Below, one piece after another: positions 1-5,653 of a DNA stretch of 8,170 nt. The notes beneath the pieces were generated by a model, which saw only the letters and a list, made by a program, of their open reading frames with translations, made no database searches and was not told where the DNA came from. The translations under genes were made by a program, and so were the position numbers. Location of the stretch: contig JAGOCU010000005.1 of NCBI GenBank assembly GCA_017998555.1, forward strand, positions 9,942-18,111. The letters run 5' to 3'. Every line of letters begins with the position of its first letter. The first letter of the stretch is position 1. The stretch comes from Thermoflexales bacterium (GTDB lineage Bacteria > Chloroflexota > Anaerolineae > J036 > Brachytrichaceae).

Positions 1-58
1 GATGAACGCTGGCGCATTGCATGAAAGCAGCGCGACGGTGGCGCCCGCGCTTGCCAGC

Positions 59-292
59 CTATTTGACTGGCGCGGCGTGCTTCTTGTGGTTCGCCTCGAA
101 CTCAGTCACCCGCTTGTTGATCTCGGTCTCGGCAGCCTCGCGCGTATAGCCATACTTCTCCTGCACAACGCCCAGAAACTGCTCATACTTGCCGCCGACG
201 CGCTCAAGATCGTCGTCGGTCAGCTTGCCCCACCACTGGCGGGCCTGGCCACGAATCTGCTTCCACTTGCCTTCGAATTCATCCTTGTTCAT
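59..292 (-). CDS. CsbD/YjbJ-family small stress protein
   Basis: A 77-residue, highly charged protein that matches the CsbD-like family: it opens MNKDEFEGKWKQIRGQ, followed by a WWGKLTDDDL segment and a GKYEQFLG..QEKYGYTREAAE segment, which is the family's usual order and length. Members are small, soluble, helical proteins that accumulate under general stress (sigma-B controlled in Bacillus subtilis; YjbJ in Escherichia coli); their biochemical role is unknown. There is no signal peptide or membrane segment. The start is well supported by a strong AGGAGG ribosome binding site 8 nt upstream (301-306). It lies 132 bp downstream of the stand-alone receiver gene, with a stem-loop between them, so it may have its own transcript. 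The short Lys/His-rich C-terminal tail (KKHAAPVK) is ordinary. Family assignment is firm; function is not known. Confidence 0.9.
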   Translation of the reverse strand: MNKDEFEGKWKQIRGQARQWWGKLTDDDLERVGGKYEQFLGVVQEKYGYTREAAETEINKRVTEFEANHKKHAAPVK

Positions 293-300
293 GTTTTGAT

Positions 301-306
301 CCTCCT
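301..306 (-). promoter_or_regulatory. Strong Shine-Dalgarno of the CsbD-like gene
   Basis: AGGAGG on the minus strand, 8 nt before the ATG at 292. It is the best match to the anti-SD consensus in the window, fitting the high expression typical of CsbD-like proteins. I see no convincing -35/-10 pair in the 132-bp spacer upstream. Confidence 0.75.
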
Positions 307-372
307 GGATCGATACAACTGGAATCTCAGCGGATCCCGTGTTTGGAGGGTGTTACCCACGCTGTTTTGTGG

Positions 373-399
373 CGGCGCTCCAGACAGAGAGGAGCGCCG
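373..399 (-). terminator. Stem-loop between receiver gene and CsbD-like gene
   Basis: A perfect 9-bp GC-rich stem (CGGCGCTCC / GGAGCGCCG) with a 9-nt loop, 25 nt beyond the stop codon of the stand-alone receiver gene. The minus-strand side is followed by CCACAAAAC, so there is no U tract; the plus-strand side has only a weak TTCTTG. It may be a U-less terminator or mRNA-stabilising hairpin for the upstream gene. The inverted repeat is certain; the role is inferred. Confidence 0.4.
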
Positions 400-424
400 T
401 TCTTGATGTTGGGTGGCGGCGACG

Positions 425-796
425 CTACCTGAGCGTCACGCTCTCGGCGATGCCGCGCAGTCGTTCGGCCACCCGCTCGGGCGATTCGCCCTTGCTGATG
501 AAGACGTCCGCGCCGGCTGACAGCGCGGCCTGCTGGCGGGCATCCATATGACTGATCAGAATGACAATGATGGCCCCCGGGCAGGCCGCGCGCAGCAGAT
601 CCAGGGCGGTGCCGGACTCATCCGGGAGCAGATCCCAATCCACCAGCAGGATATCGAGCCGCGTCGCTGGCGCCCTGGCCAGCGTTGTCGCCCAATCCGC
701 CGCTTCGCCCACGACCACCATGTCAAGACTTCGCAACACCAGCCGGAGGGCTGATCGTTCTTCCGCCAGGCCATCGGCTATGTATATGCGAGCCAT
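425..796 (-). CDS. Stand-alone receiver-domain response regulator
   Basis: A 123-residue CheY-like receiver domain with no output domain. Visible landmarks are the beta-1 strand ending ARIYIAD (D8), the phospho-acceptor D53 in LLVDWDLLP, the switch residue S82 in VILISH, and the conserved K102 in FISKGES. The usual acidic pair is reduced: D8 is followed by G9 rather than a second Asp/Glu, which may weaken Mg2+ binding and phosphorylation. The start is backed by AGGA (804-807) 7 nt upstream of ATG. Single-domain receivers act by protein-protein contact or as phosphate sinks. It lies 156 bp downstream of the kinase/NarL-regulator pair, so that kinase is a plausible phosphodonor, but this is inferred. 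The protein ends directly after the last receiver helix, so it does not look like a truncated two-domain regulator. Confidence 0.85.
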   Translation of the reverse strand: MARIYIADGLAEERSALRLVLRSLDMVVVGEAADWATTLARAPATRLDILLVDWDLLPDESGTALDLLRAACPGAIIVILISHMDARQQAALSAGADVFISKGESPERVAERLRGIAESVTLR

Positions 797-803
797 GACA
801 ACA

Positions 804-807
804 TCCT
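804..807 (-). promoter_or_regulatory. Shine-Dalgarno of the stand-alone receiver gene
   Basis: AGGA on the minus strand, 7 nt before the ATG at 796. It sits immediately beyond the base of the 18-bp stem-loop at 811-853, so that hairpin is close enough to affect ribosome access or protect the 5' end. Confidence 0.6.
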
Positions 808-810
808 AGG

Positions 811-853
811 ACGGAAACACCCCGGGCGCATCCATCGCCCAGGGTGTTTCCGT
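811..853 (-). terminator. Long 18-bp stem-loop before receiver gene
   Basis: An 18-bp inverted repeat (arms 811-828 and 836-853, 7-nt loop). In DNA the arms differ at one position. In a minus-strand transcript that position is a G-U wobble, whereas in a plus-strand transcript it would be C-A, so the structure is intact only in the sense of the surrounding genes. No U tract follows. It could terminate the kinase/regulator transcript without U residues, be an RNase III-type processing site, or be a 5' stabiliser for the receiver mRNA, whose ATG is only 15 nt further on. Confidence 0.55.
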
Positions 854-899
854 CTCCACCACTTGGGGGAGGCGCGCATGACGGAATAGACAGGCACTG

Positions 900-917
900 C
901 CCCGGCGTGCGCCGGGG
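900..917 (-). terminator. Short GC hairpin after NarL-type regulator
   Basis: CCCCGGCG-TG-CGCCGGGG: an 8-bp stem (or 7 bp with a 4-nt loop), 35 nt beyond the stop codon of the NarL-type regulator. There is no U tract. With the larger hairpin at 811-853 it gives two stem-loops in a 156-bp spacer. Termination is a guess. Confidence 0.35.
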
Positions 918-946
918 GATATCGTCGCGAAAACGGGTTCTGTCAG
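918..946 (-). promoter_or_regulatory. Weak candidate promoter for the receiver gene
   Basis: Minus strand CTGACA (941-946), 17-bp spacer, GATATC (918-923). The -35 matches TTGACA at 5 of 6 positions; the -10 is poor at 3 of 6. It lies just after the regulator's stop codon and would give the receiver gene its own transcript with a long leader containing both hairpins. Confidence 0.22.
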
Positions 947-952
947 CGCCTT

Positions 953-1591
953 TTAGGCGATGAGGTGATGGCGCAGGGCCAGCGCGGCGGCTTCGGTCCG
1001 GCTCTCCACTCCAAACTTGGAGAGGATGGCGCTGACATGGGTCTTGACCGTGGACGAACTGACCCCCAACCGATGCGCGATTTGGGTGTTGTTCAGCCCT
1101 TCGACGAGCAAAGCCAGGACCGCCCACTCGCGTTTGGTCAAGTCATGACCCGGCGCTGGCGGTTTGTTGGCGGCCTCGACCAGAACTTGAGTGGCCTCGG
1201 GCGACAGGGTCGCGCGGCCCTTATGAGCCGCCCGGATGGCCGCGACAAGCTTGTCGGCCGAAACGTCCTTGAGCAGATAGCCAATCGCCCCGGCCTGCAG
1301 GGCTTTCTCCACCAGCCCTTCCTCCTTGAAGCTGGTCAGGGCGATCACCTGCGCGCCCGGGAATTGCTGGCGGATGGCCCGCGTCGCCGCCACGCCATCC
1401 ATCGTGGGCATGACCATATCCATCAGGACCACATCCGGCAGGACTTCTTTGCACAATTGAAGCGCGACCTCGCCGTTGTCAGCTTCGCCAACGAGCGCGA
1501 GGTCATCATATATTCTCAGGAACGTCGACAGGCCCAGACGGACCATGGGATGGTCATCCACAACCATCACCCGGATGGGTGAAGCAGGCAT
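953..1591 (-). CDS. NarL/FixJ-type response regulator (receiver + LuxR HTH)
   Basis: A 212-residue DNA-binding response regulator. The receiver domain (about 5-122) shows the acidic pair D12-D13 (VMVVDDHP), phospho-acceptor D58 (LMDMVMP), switch T86 (IALTS) and K108 (LLKD), all intact. A linker leads to a LuxR/GerE helix-turn-helix at about 151-201 (LTKREWAVLALL, NNTQIAHRLGVS, STVKTHVSAIL). Phosphorylation normally drives dimerisation and promoter binding in this family. The start at 1591 is preferred because GGGAGG (1599-1604) is 7 nt upstream; ATG at 1594 is equally in frame but too close to it, and a start at 1624 would lack this site. The start overlaps the stop codon of the kinase gene (TGATG), so the two are translationally coupled and are very probably cognate partners. 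Confidence 0.93.
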   Translation of the reverse strand: MPASPIRVMVVDDHPMVRLGLSTFLRIYDDLALVGEADNGEVALQLCKEVLPDVVLMDMVMPTMDGVAATRAIRQQFPGAQVIALTSFKEEGLVEKALQAGAIGYLLKDVSADKLVAAIRAAHKGRATLSPEATQVLVEAANKPPAPGHDLTKREWAVLALLVEGLNNTQIAHRLGVSSSTVKTHVSAILSKFGVESRTEAAALALRHHLIA

Positions 1592-3138
1592 CATGCCACC
1601 TCCCGTTTGGGTATCGGCGCCCAATGCATGGCAAGCTTGACGCCTTTCCCGGGTTGACTTTCGATCGACAATACGGCGCCCACGGCCTCGGCCCGTTCGC
1701 GCATGATGGTCAGGCCGTAGTGGCCGGACTGAATTTGCGCGACATCAAAGCCGCGGCCATCGTCGTGGATGCGCAACTCAACCGCGCCCTCCAGCGGGCC
1801 ATACTGGAGCTGAATCTCAACCCGTTTTGCCTTGGAATGCTTGGCGATATTGTTCAGCCCTTCCTGGCACAAACGATAGAACGCCACCTGCACCTCGGCC
1901 GGCAGGGCGCCCTTGCCGGTAACACTCACCGCCACCGGGATCTTCGCCCGGCCCGTGAGCGACGTGGCCAGCAGCCGCAACAGGTCGCCCAGGTCGCTAT
2001 CGGTTAGGGCCGTCGGGCGCAGTTCCACCAGCAAAATGCGCATTTCGGCCAGCGCGCCGCGAATCAGGCGGCGCAGATCATCCAGCGATTCCCGCCCCTG
2101 CGCCTTGTCGCGCTCCCACAGGCGCGGCAGAACTTCGGCGATCAAGCCCGCTGAGAAGAGCGACTGGTTGACGGCATCGTGCAGGTCCTGAGCCAGGCGC
2201 TGGCGCTCGCGGAGGGCGGCCAGCGCCTGGGCATGCTCAAACAAGTCGGCGTTGACCATGGTGATGGCGGCCTGGTTGGCCACGATCAGAGCCAGGTTGG
2301 CATGATGCTCGGTAAAGTAGTCAAACTCGTTGTGGGCAACCCCGATGGCGCCGATGCACGCGCCTTTCACGGCGACCGGCACCCACATCCAGGCTCGCAC
2401 CCCGGCCAACAGGATGGCGGCCTGATTCTCAAGAAATGACCGGAGGTACTGGGCGGCCAAGTCATCGCTCGACACATCGGCGATTCGAATCGGCGCGTTA
2501 TCCTTGAACAGCGTCGTCAAGGTTATCGGACCATTCATGCGAATGCGGAACGGGACCGCCTGCTCCAGCGGCTGCGGCCCGCGCACGGCCAGGGGGACCA
2601 GATCGGATCCATCCAGCGCAAAGAGCCCGGCCTGGGTGTAATCCAGAATCGATCGGAGTTGGTCAAGAATCAAGCCCGGCTTGAGTTGCAGGGCCGAGGC
2701 CAGGATTTGAGAGACCTGCAGCACGGTGGCCTGCTCGCGCGTCCGAATCACCACCTGCTGAAGAAGATGACGTTTTGCCTCAATCCGCTGGCTGACATCG
2801 CGAACGACACTCAACAGACAGGCCCGATCCCCACGCGTCAGCGCCGAGCGGCGCTCCTCGACATAGAACTGCGTATTGTCCCGGCGCAAATGGACGGACA
2901 GCACCTCATAGGGGTTGCCCGGCCAAACGGTCTCGAGATCGGCGAGGAACGCGCGCTCGCCTTTGGGGACAAGGTAGCGCTCCGGGCCGAGGCCGATGAA
3001 CTCCTCCCGCGAATAGCCGTGCATCGCGATCGCGGCGGGGTTTGCGTCGACGACGCGGCCCGTTTCCACGTCGCTGATGATCAGCCCGTCACCCGCGGCG
3101 TCAAAGACATCCCGATACGCGTCGCGCGGAGGGATCAT
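1591..3138 (-). CDS. Cytosolic PAS-GAF sensor histidine kinase (HisKA_3)
   Basis: A 515-residue NarX/DegS-like kinase without membrane segments. Domains in order: PAS (about 7-118; GDGLIISDVETGRVVDANPAA and RDVSQRIEAK at its end), GAF (about 135-295; WVPVAVKGACIGAIGVAH), HisKA_3 dimerisation domain with H320 in RQRLAQDLHDAVNQSLF, and HATPase_c with the N box QEGLNNIAKHSKA (425-437), G1 box DDGRGFD (459-465) and G2 box GHYGLTIMRER (472-482). It should autophosphorylate H320 and pass phosphate to the following regulator. The PAS and GAF domains probably sense a cytosolic signal; which ligand cannot be read from sequence. The start at 3138 lies 4 nt after the flavoprotein gene's stop; upstream ATGs (such as 3219) would run back into that gene and add residues unrelated to PAS. 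No clear SD is seen, which suggests coupling to upstream translation. Confidence 0.93.
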   Translation of the reverse strand: MIPPRDAYRDVFDAAGDGLIISDVETGRVVDANPAAIAMHGYSREEFIGLGPERYLVPKGERAFLADLETVWPGNPYEVLSVHLRRDNTQFYVEERRSALTRGDRACLLSVVRDVSQRIEAKRHLLQQVVIRTREQATVLQVSQILASALQLKPGLILDQLRSILDYTQAGLFALDGSDLVPLAVRGPQPLEQAVPFRIRMNGPITLTTLFKDNAPIRIADVSSDDLAAQYLRSFLENQAAILLAGVRAWMWVPVAVKGACIGAIGVAHNEFDYFTEHHANLALIVANQAAITMVNADLFEHAQALAALRERQRLAQDLHDAVNQSLFSAGLIAEVLPRLWERDKAQGRESLDDLRRLIRGALAEMRILLVELRPTALTDSDLGDLLRLLATSLTGRAKIPVAVSVTGKGALPAEVQVAFYRLCQEGLNNIAKHSKAKRVEIQLQYGPLEGAVELRIHDDGRGFDVAQIQSGHYGLTIMRERAEAVGAVLSIESQPGKGVKLAMHWAPIPKREVA

Positions 3139-3142
3139 GGAA

Positions 3143-4582
3143 TCAGTGTAGTCCCGAAGGCCCAAGCAAAAAGCGGAGCACATCCGCCGCGGTGTAGCTG
3201 GTCCTCCCAGGCGGCACAAGCTGACCCACGGCCGCCAGATCGTCGCCCGAGGTCACGAGCGGCTGCTCCACCGCGCCATCCTTGCGATGCTGGCCATAGC
3301 CGGCGGTGGCCACCAGGTTGTTGCACAGGCAGGCCCGGCCAGCCGTATCCTCGATCTTGCCGCCCTTGCGCACATAATCATCGACCGGCTCGGCGGGGCA
3401 GCGGTAGTTAAGCGTGCCGTCTTCTTTCTTGACGATCACCCGCAGAAAGCCCAGGTCGCAAATGCGATTGCGGGCGGCGTATACCTCCGGGTCCGACATC
3501 GTCCCCGGCACCGACACCACCTTGAACGGGAAGCCGGTCGGCGAGGCGTTGGGGCTGGTGAAGACCTGCGCGGCCTCATCAAACACCTGGCGCAGCACGG
3601 ACTTTTTCAGCGCCGGCGCCATCCCGGATTCATCGCACAACGCAAAAGCGGTGCCCACCTGGACGCCCGCCGCCCCGGCCGCCAGGATGTTCTTCAATTG
3701 CCGGGGACTTCCGAAGCCGCCGGCAAACCAGAAGGGCAGCCCAAACTGCTTCATCTTCTCGGGATCGACCACATCCTTTTCGCCATAGATCGGCTCGCCC
3801 AGTTCATTGAGCTTGAGCGCGCCGCGCGGAGGCGCGTTATGGCCGCCCGCCGTTGGGCCTTCCACCACGAAACCATCGATCGCGCCTTCGCTCCGCTTGA
3901 GCAGGGCCTGGGCCAGGGTGACGGAAGAGATGATGGGCAGAAACTTCGGCCGTTTGAGCGTCCCGAACAGCCGGGCAATGCCGGGGAAAATCCGCTCGGG
4001 GTCAAAGTGCATCCGCACATCATCCTCCGGCCCGGCGCCGTGCGCATCCAGCCGATAGGAGACGGGCTCATGGCGAGCCAGCTTGTCCAATACGCCCGCC
4101 ACCTGGGTCGGGATGCCGGCGCCCATCAGCACATAGTCCACCCCCGCCAGCATCGCGCCATACAGCGAGGCGAGATTGGGCATCTGCACTTTTTCGAGCA
4201 GGTTGATCCCGACCACACCGGCGTGATTCTCCCTGGCCAGAAAGACCTCGACATAGTTGGCCAGCGCGGTCAGTTGATCCAGGAACACGGGCGGGTTGAC
4301 CGAGTAGGCGGGGGGCGTCTTGTAGGGCGCGTCGGACGCTTTGCCGCCCTCGATGTAGTAGCGCTCGAGGATGGTCTTCACCACCTCTGGCAGGGGCAGG
4401 CTGGCGAGGGCGCGCCGCATGTGCCCGCCGAGGTCGCCATCGGCGAGGCGGCTGGCCAGCACCCGGTTGATCCCGGTGCCCGAAACAACGCCCAACTGTC
4501 CAAGCTGAGATACAGCCCGGGCCAGGGTCCAGTTGGAGATCGCCACACCCATGCCGCCCTGAATAACAAGGGGAAAATTCAT
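3143..4582 (-). CDS. Nitronate monooxygenase-like flavoprotein, long form
   Basis: A 479-residue TIM-barrel flavoprotein of the nitronate monooxygenase/2-nitropropane dioxygenase family, which uses FMN and O2 to oxidise alkyl nitronates; relatives include FabK enoyl-ACP reductases and PfaD. Seen: N-terminal IQGGMGVAIS, VSGTGINR (33-40), GINLLEKV (125-132), MGAGIPTQV (153-161), the family signature VEGPTAGGH (240-248, H248 the likely catalytic His), FAGGFGSP (286-293) and phosphate-binding GVQVGTAF (306-313). Typical nitronate monooxygenases have about 320-380 residues; this one carries about 100 extra at the C-terminus, with C375, C395 and a CLC pair (C418, C420). Those cysteines could bind metal or form disulfides, which is inference. 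The start at 4582 is the family N-terminus; there is no good SD. The kinase gene follows 4 nt later, so a shared mRNA is likely. The substrate is unknown and the name is by family only. Confidence 0.85.
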   Translation of the reverse strand: MNFPLVIQGGMGVAISNWTLARAVSQLGQLGVVSGTGINRVLASRLADGDLGGHMRRALASLPLPEVVKTILERYYIEGGKASDAPYKTPPAYSVNPPVFLDQLTALANYVEVFLARENHAGVVGINLLEKVQMPNLASLYGAMLAGVDYVLMGAGIPTQVAGVLDKLARHEPVSYRLDAHGAGPEDDVRMHFDPERIFPGIARLFGTLKRPKFLPIISSVTLAQALLKRSEGAIDGFVVEGPTAGGHNAPPRGALKLNELGEPIYGEKDVVDPEKMKQFGLPFWFAGGFGSPRQLKNILAAGAAGVQVGTAFALCDESGMAPALKKSVLRQVFDEAAQVFTSPNASPTGFPFKVVSVPGTMSDPEVYAARNRICDLGFLRVIVKKEDGTLNYRCPAEPVDDYVRKGGKIEDTAGRACLCNNLVATAGYGQHRKDGAVEQPLVTSGDDLAAVGQLVPPGRTSYTAADVLRFLLGPSGLH

Positions 4583-4594
4583 GGGCCCAGTCTA
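4583..4594 (-). promoter_or_regulatory. Possible -10 for leaderless flavoprotein mRNA
   Basis: TAGACT (4589-4594, minus strand) ends 6 nt before the ATG at 4582 and fits the TAnnnT -10 pattern. With usual spacing, transcription would begin at or next to the start codon, explaining why no SD is visible. There is no recognisable -35 hexamer. Weak, but the preceding hairpin and missing SD point the same way. Confidence 0.25.
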
Positions 4595-4620
4595 ACCTGT
4601 TTCGTTACACCCGAGTGATG

Positions 4621-4667
4621 GGCGAGATCACACTCCCCGCGTTTCGCGCGGGGAATGTGATCTCGCC
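4621..4667 (-). terminator. 21-bp stem-loop after GH130 gene
   Basis: Inverted repeat with 21-nt arms (4621-4641 and 4647-4667) and a 5-nt loop (CGAAA on the minus strand), 20 nt beyond the GH130 stop codon. The only imperfect pair is G-U in the minus-strand transcript but C-A on the plus strand, so the fold suits the sense of the genes. The minus strand continues CATCACTCGGG with no U tract. Its position at the end of the GT4-GH130 pair fits a transcript end or 3' processing/stability element; a classical U-dependent terminator is not supported. Confidence 0.6.
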
Positions 4668-4687
4668 GTATCTTTCTGGGACGGCTT

Positions 4688-5653
4688 CTAGTCCAACCCG
4701 CTGCGCGGCAGCGTGCGGTGCTGGCCCAGCCATTCCAGCAAAGCGCGAATGCTCGCGGTGGCCAGGGCGATGCACGTGTCCGCCGCGCCATAGTAGATGC
4801 GCAGCGTATCGCCATCCGGCGCGACGGTGTAGCCGCACGGGAAGACCACATTGCCCACATCGCCGAATTGCTCGTACGGCTCCTGCGGTCCGAACATCCA
4901 CTCGTCACTGCGGGCCAGACAACGTTCTGGGACCTGCAGATCGAACAGGGCCAGCCCCAGGCGATAGATCGCGCCCGCGGCGGTATGCCGCACACCATGG
5001 TAAATCACCAGCCAACCGTCAGGGGTTTCAATCGGCGGGGGCGAGAGGCCGATCTTGTTCGCATCCCACCAGCCGCCGCGGCGGGCGGGCAGCATCAGCC
5101 GGTGGCTGCCCCAGTGGCGCAGGTCGGGCGAGTACGACAACCACATATGCGCGCCGGCGCCGCCTACCGGCCGATGAATCATGGCCCAATTGCCGCCGAT
5201 GCGGTGCGGGAACAGGGCCGCATCCTTGTCCTCCGGCGGCATGATCATCCCCAGGCGCTCGAAGGCATGGAAGTCCTCCGTCATCGCGAGGGCGACCCCC
5301 GGGCCGCTGCTGGAGAAGGCGGTGTAGGCGATGACGTATTTCTTCAACTCGGGGACATACGTGATGCGCGGGTCTTCAATCCCCCACAGCTCCTCGGGAA
5401 AGTTCGCCGGATCCGCGGGCAGGGTCGGCTCAGGGTCCATCTGCCAGCCATCGACGCCATTGGCCGAGCGGGCCACGCTCAGATGCGAGAGGCCGCGCCG
5501 GTCCTCGACCCGGCACAGGAGCAGGGTCGTGCCATCGCGCAGCAACGTGGCGCCGGGGTTGAATACGCTGTGGACCGGATAGGGCCAATCGGCGGCGGTC
5601 AGGATGGGATTGGAGGGGTGGCGTTGGAAAAGCTGGAGGTGCTGGGTTGTCAT
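4688..5653 (-). CDS. GH130-family beta-mannoside phosphorylase/hydrolase
   Basis: A 321-residue, five-bladed beta-propeller enzyme of glycoside hydrolase family 130 (formerly 'PH1107-related glycosidase'). Most characterised members phosphorolyse beta-mannosides, releasing mannose 1-phosphate; some hydrolyse them. Seen: HSVFNPGATLL (28-38), LLCRVEDRRGLS (45-56), VARSANGVDGW (60-70), the hallmark GIEDPR (91-96, with D94 the likely catalytic acid), KDAALFPHRI (143-152), IGLSPPPIETPDGWLVIYHG (201-220) and RIYYGAAD (285-292). There is no signal peptide, so it acts in the cytoplasm. The start at 5653 forms an ATGA overlap with the upstream GT4 gene and has AAGGAAG (5664-5670) 10 nt before it; the in-frame ATG at 5842 would add 63 low-complexity residues inside the GT4 gene. 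Coupled expression suggests the two enzymes act on the same glycan. Linkage and phosphorylase versus hydrolase activity cannot be settled here. Confidence 0.88.
   Translation of the reverse strand: MTTQHLQLFQRHPSNPILTAADWPYPVHSVFNPGATLLRDGTTLLLCRVEDRRGLSHLSVARSANGVDGWQMDPEPTLPADPANFPEELWGIEDPRITYVPELKKYVIAYTAFSSSGPGVALAMTEDFHAFERLGMIMPPEDKDAALFPHRIGGNWAMIHRPVGGAGAHMWLSYSPDLRHWGSHRLMLPARRGGWWDANKIGLSPPPIETPDGWLVIYHGVRHTAAGAIYRLGLALFDLQVPERCLARSDEWMFGPQEPYEQFGDVGNVVFPCGYTVAPDGDTLRIYYGAADTCIALATASIRALLEWLGQHRTLPRSGLD

Noticed and set aside
53..71. Small hairpin over the CsbD-like stop codon
   Set aside because: A 7-bp stem including one G-U pair and no U tract; too weak to call a terminator.
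965..1582. 205-codon open frame on the plus strand
   Set aside because: Antisense to the NarL-type regulator, whose motifs and SD are clear.
3139..3219. Extended N-terminus of the kinase starting at 3219
   Set aside because: It overlaps the end of the flavoprotein gene and adds residues unrelated to the PAS domain; 3138 gives a tight operon junction.
3287..4618. 443-codon open frame on the plus strand
   Set aside because: Antisense to the nitronate monooxygenase-like gene; translation is rich in Arg/His/Gly without family motifs.
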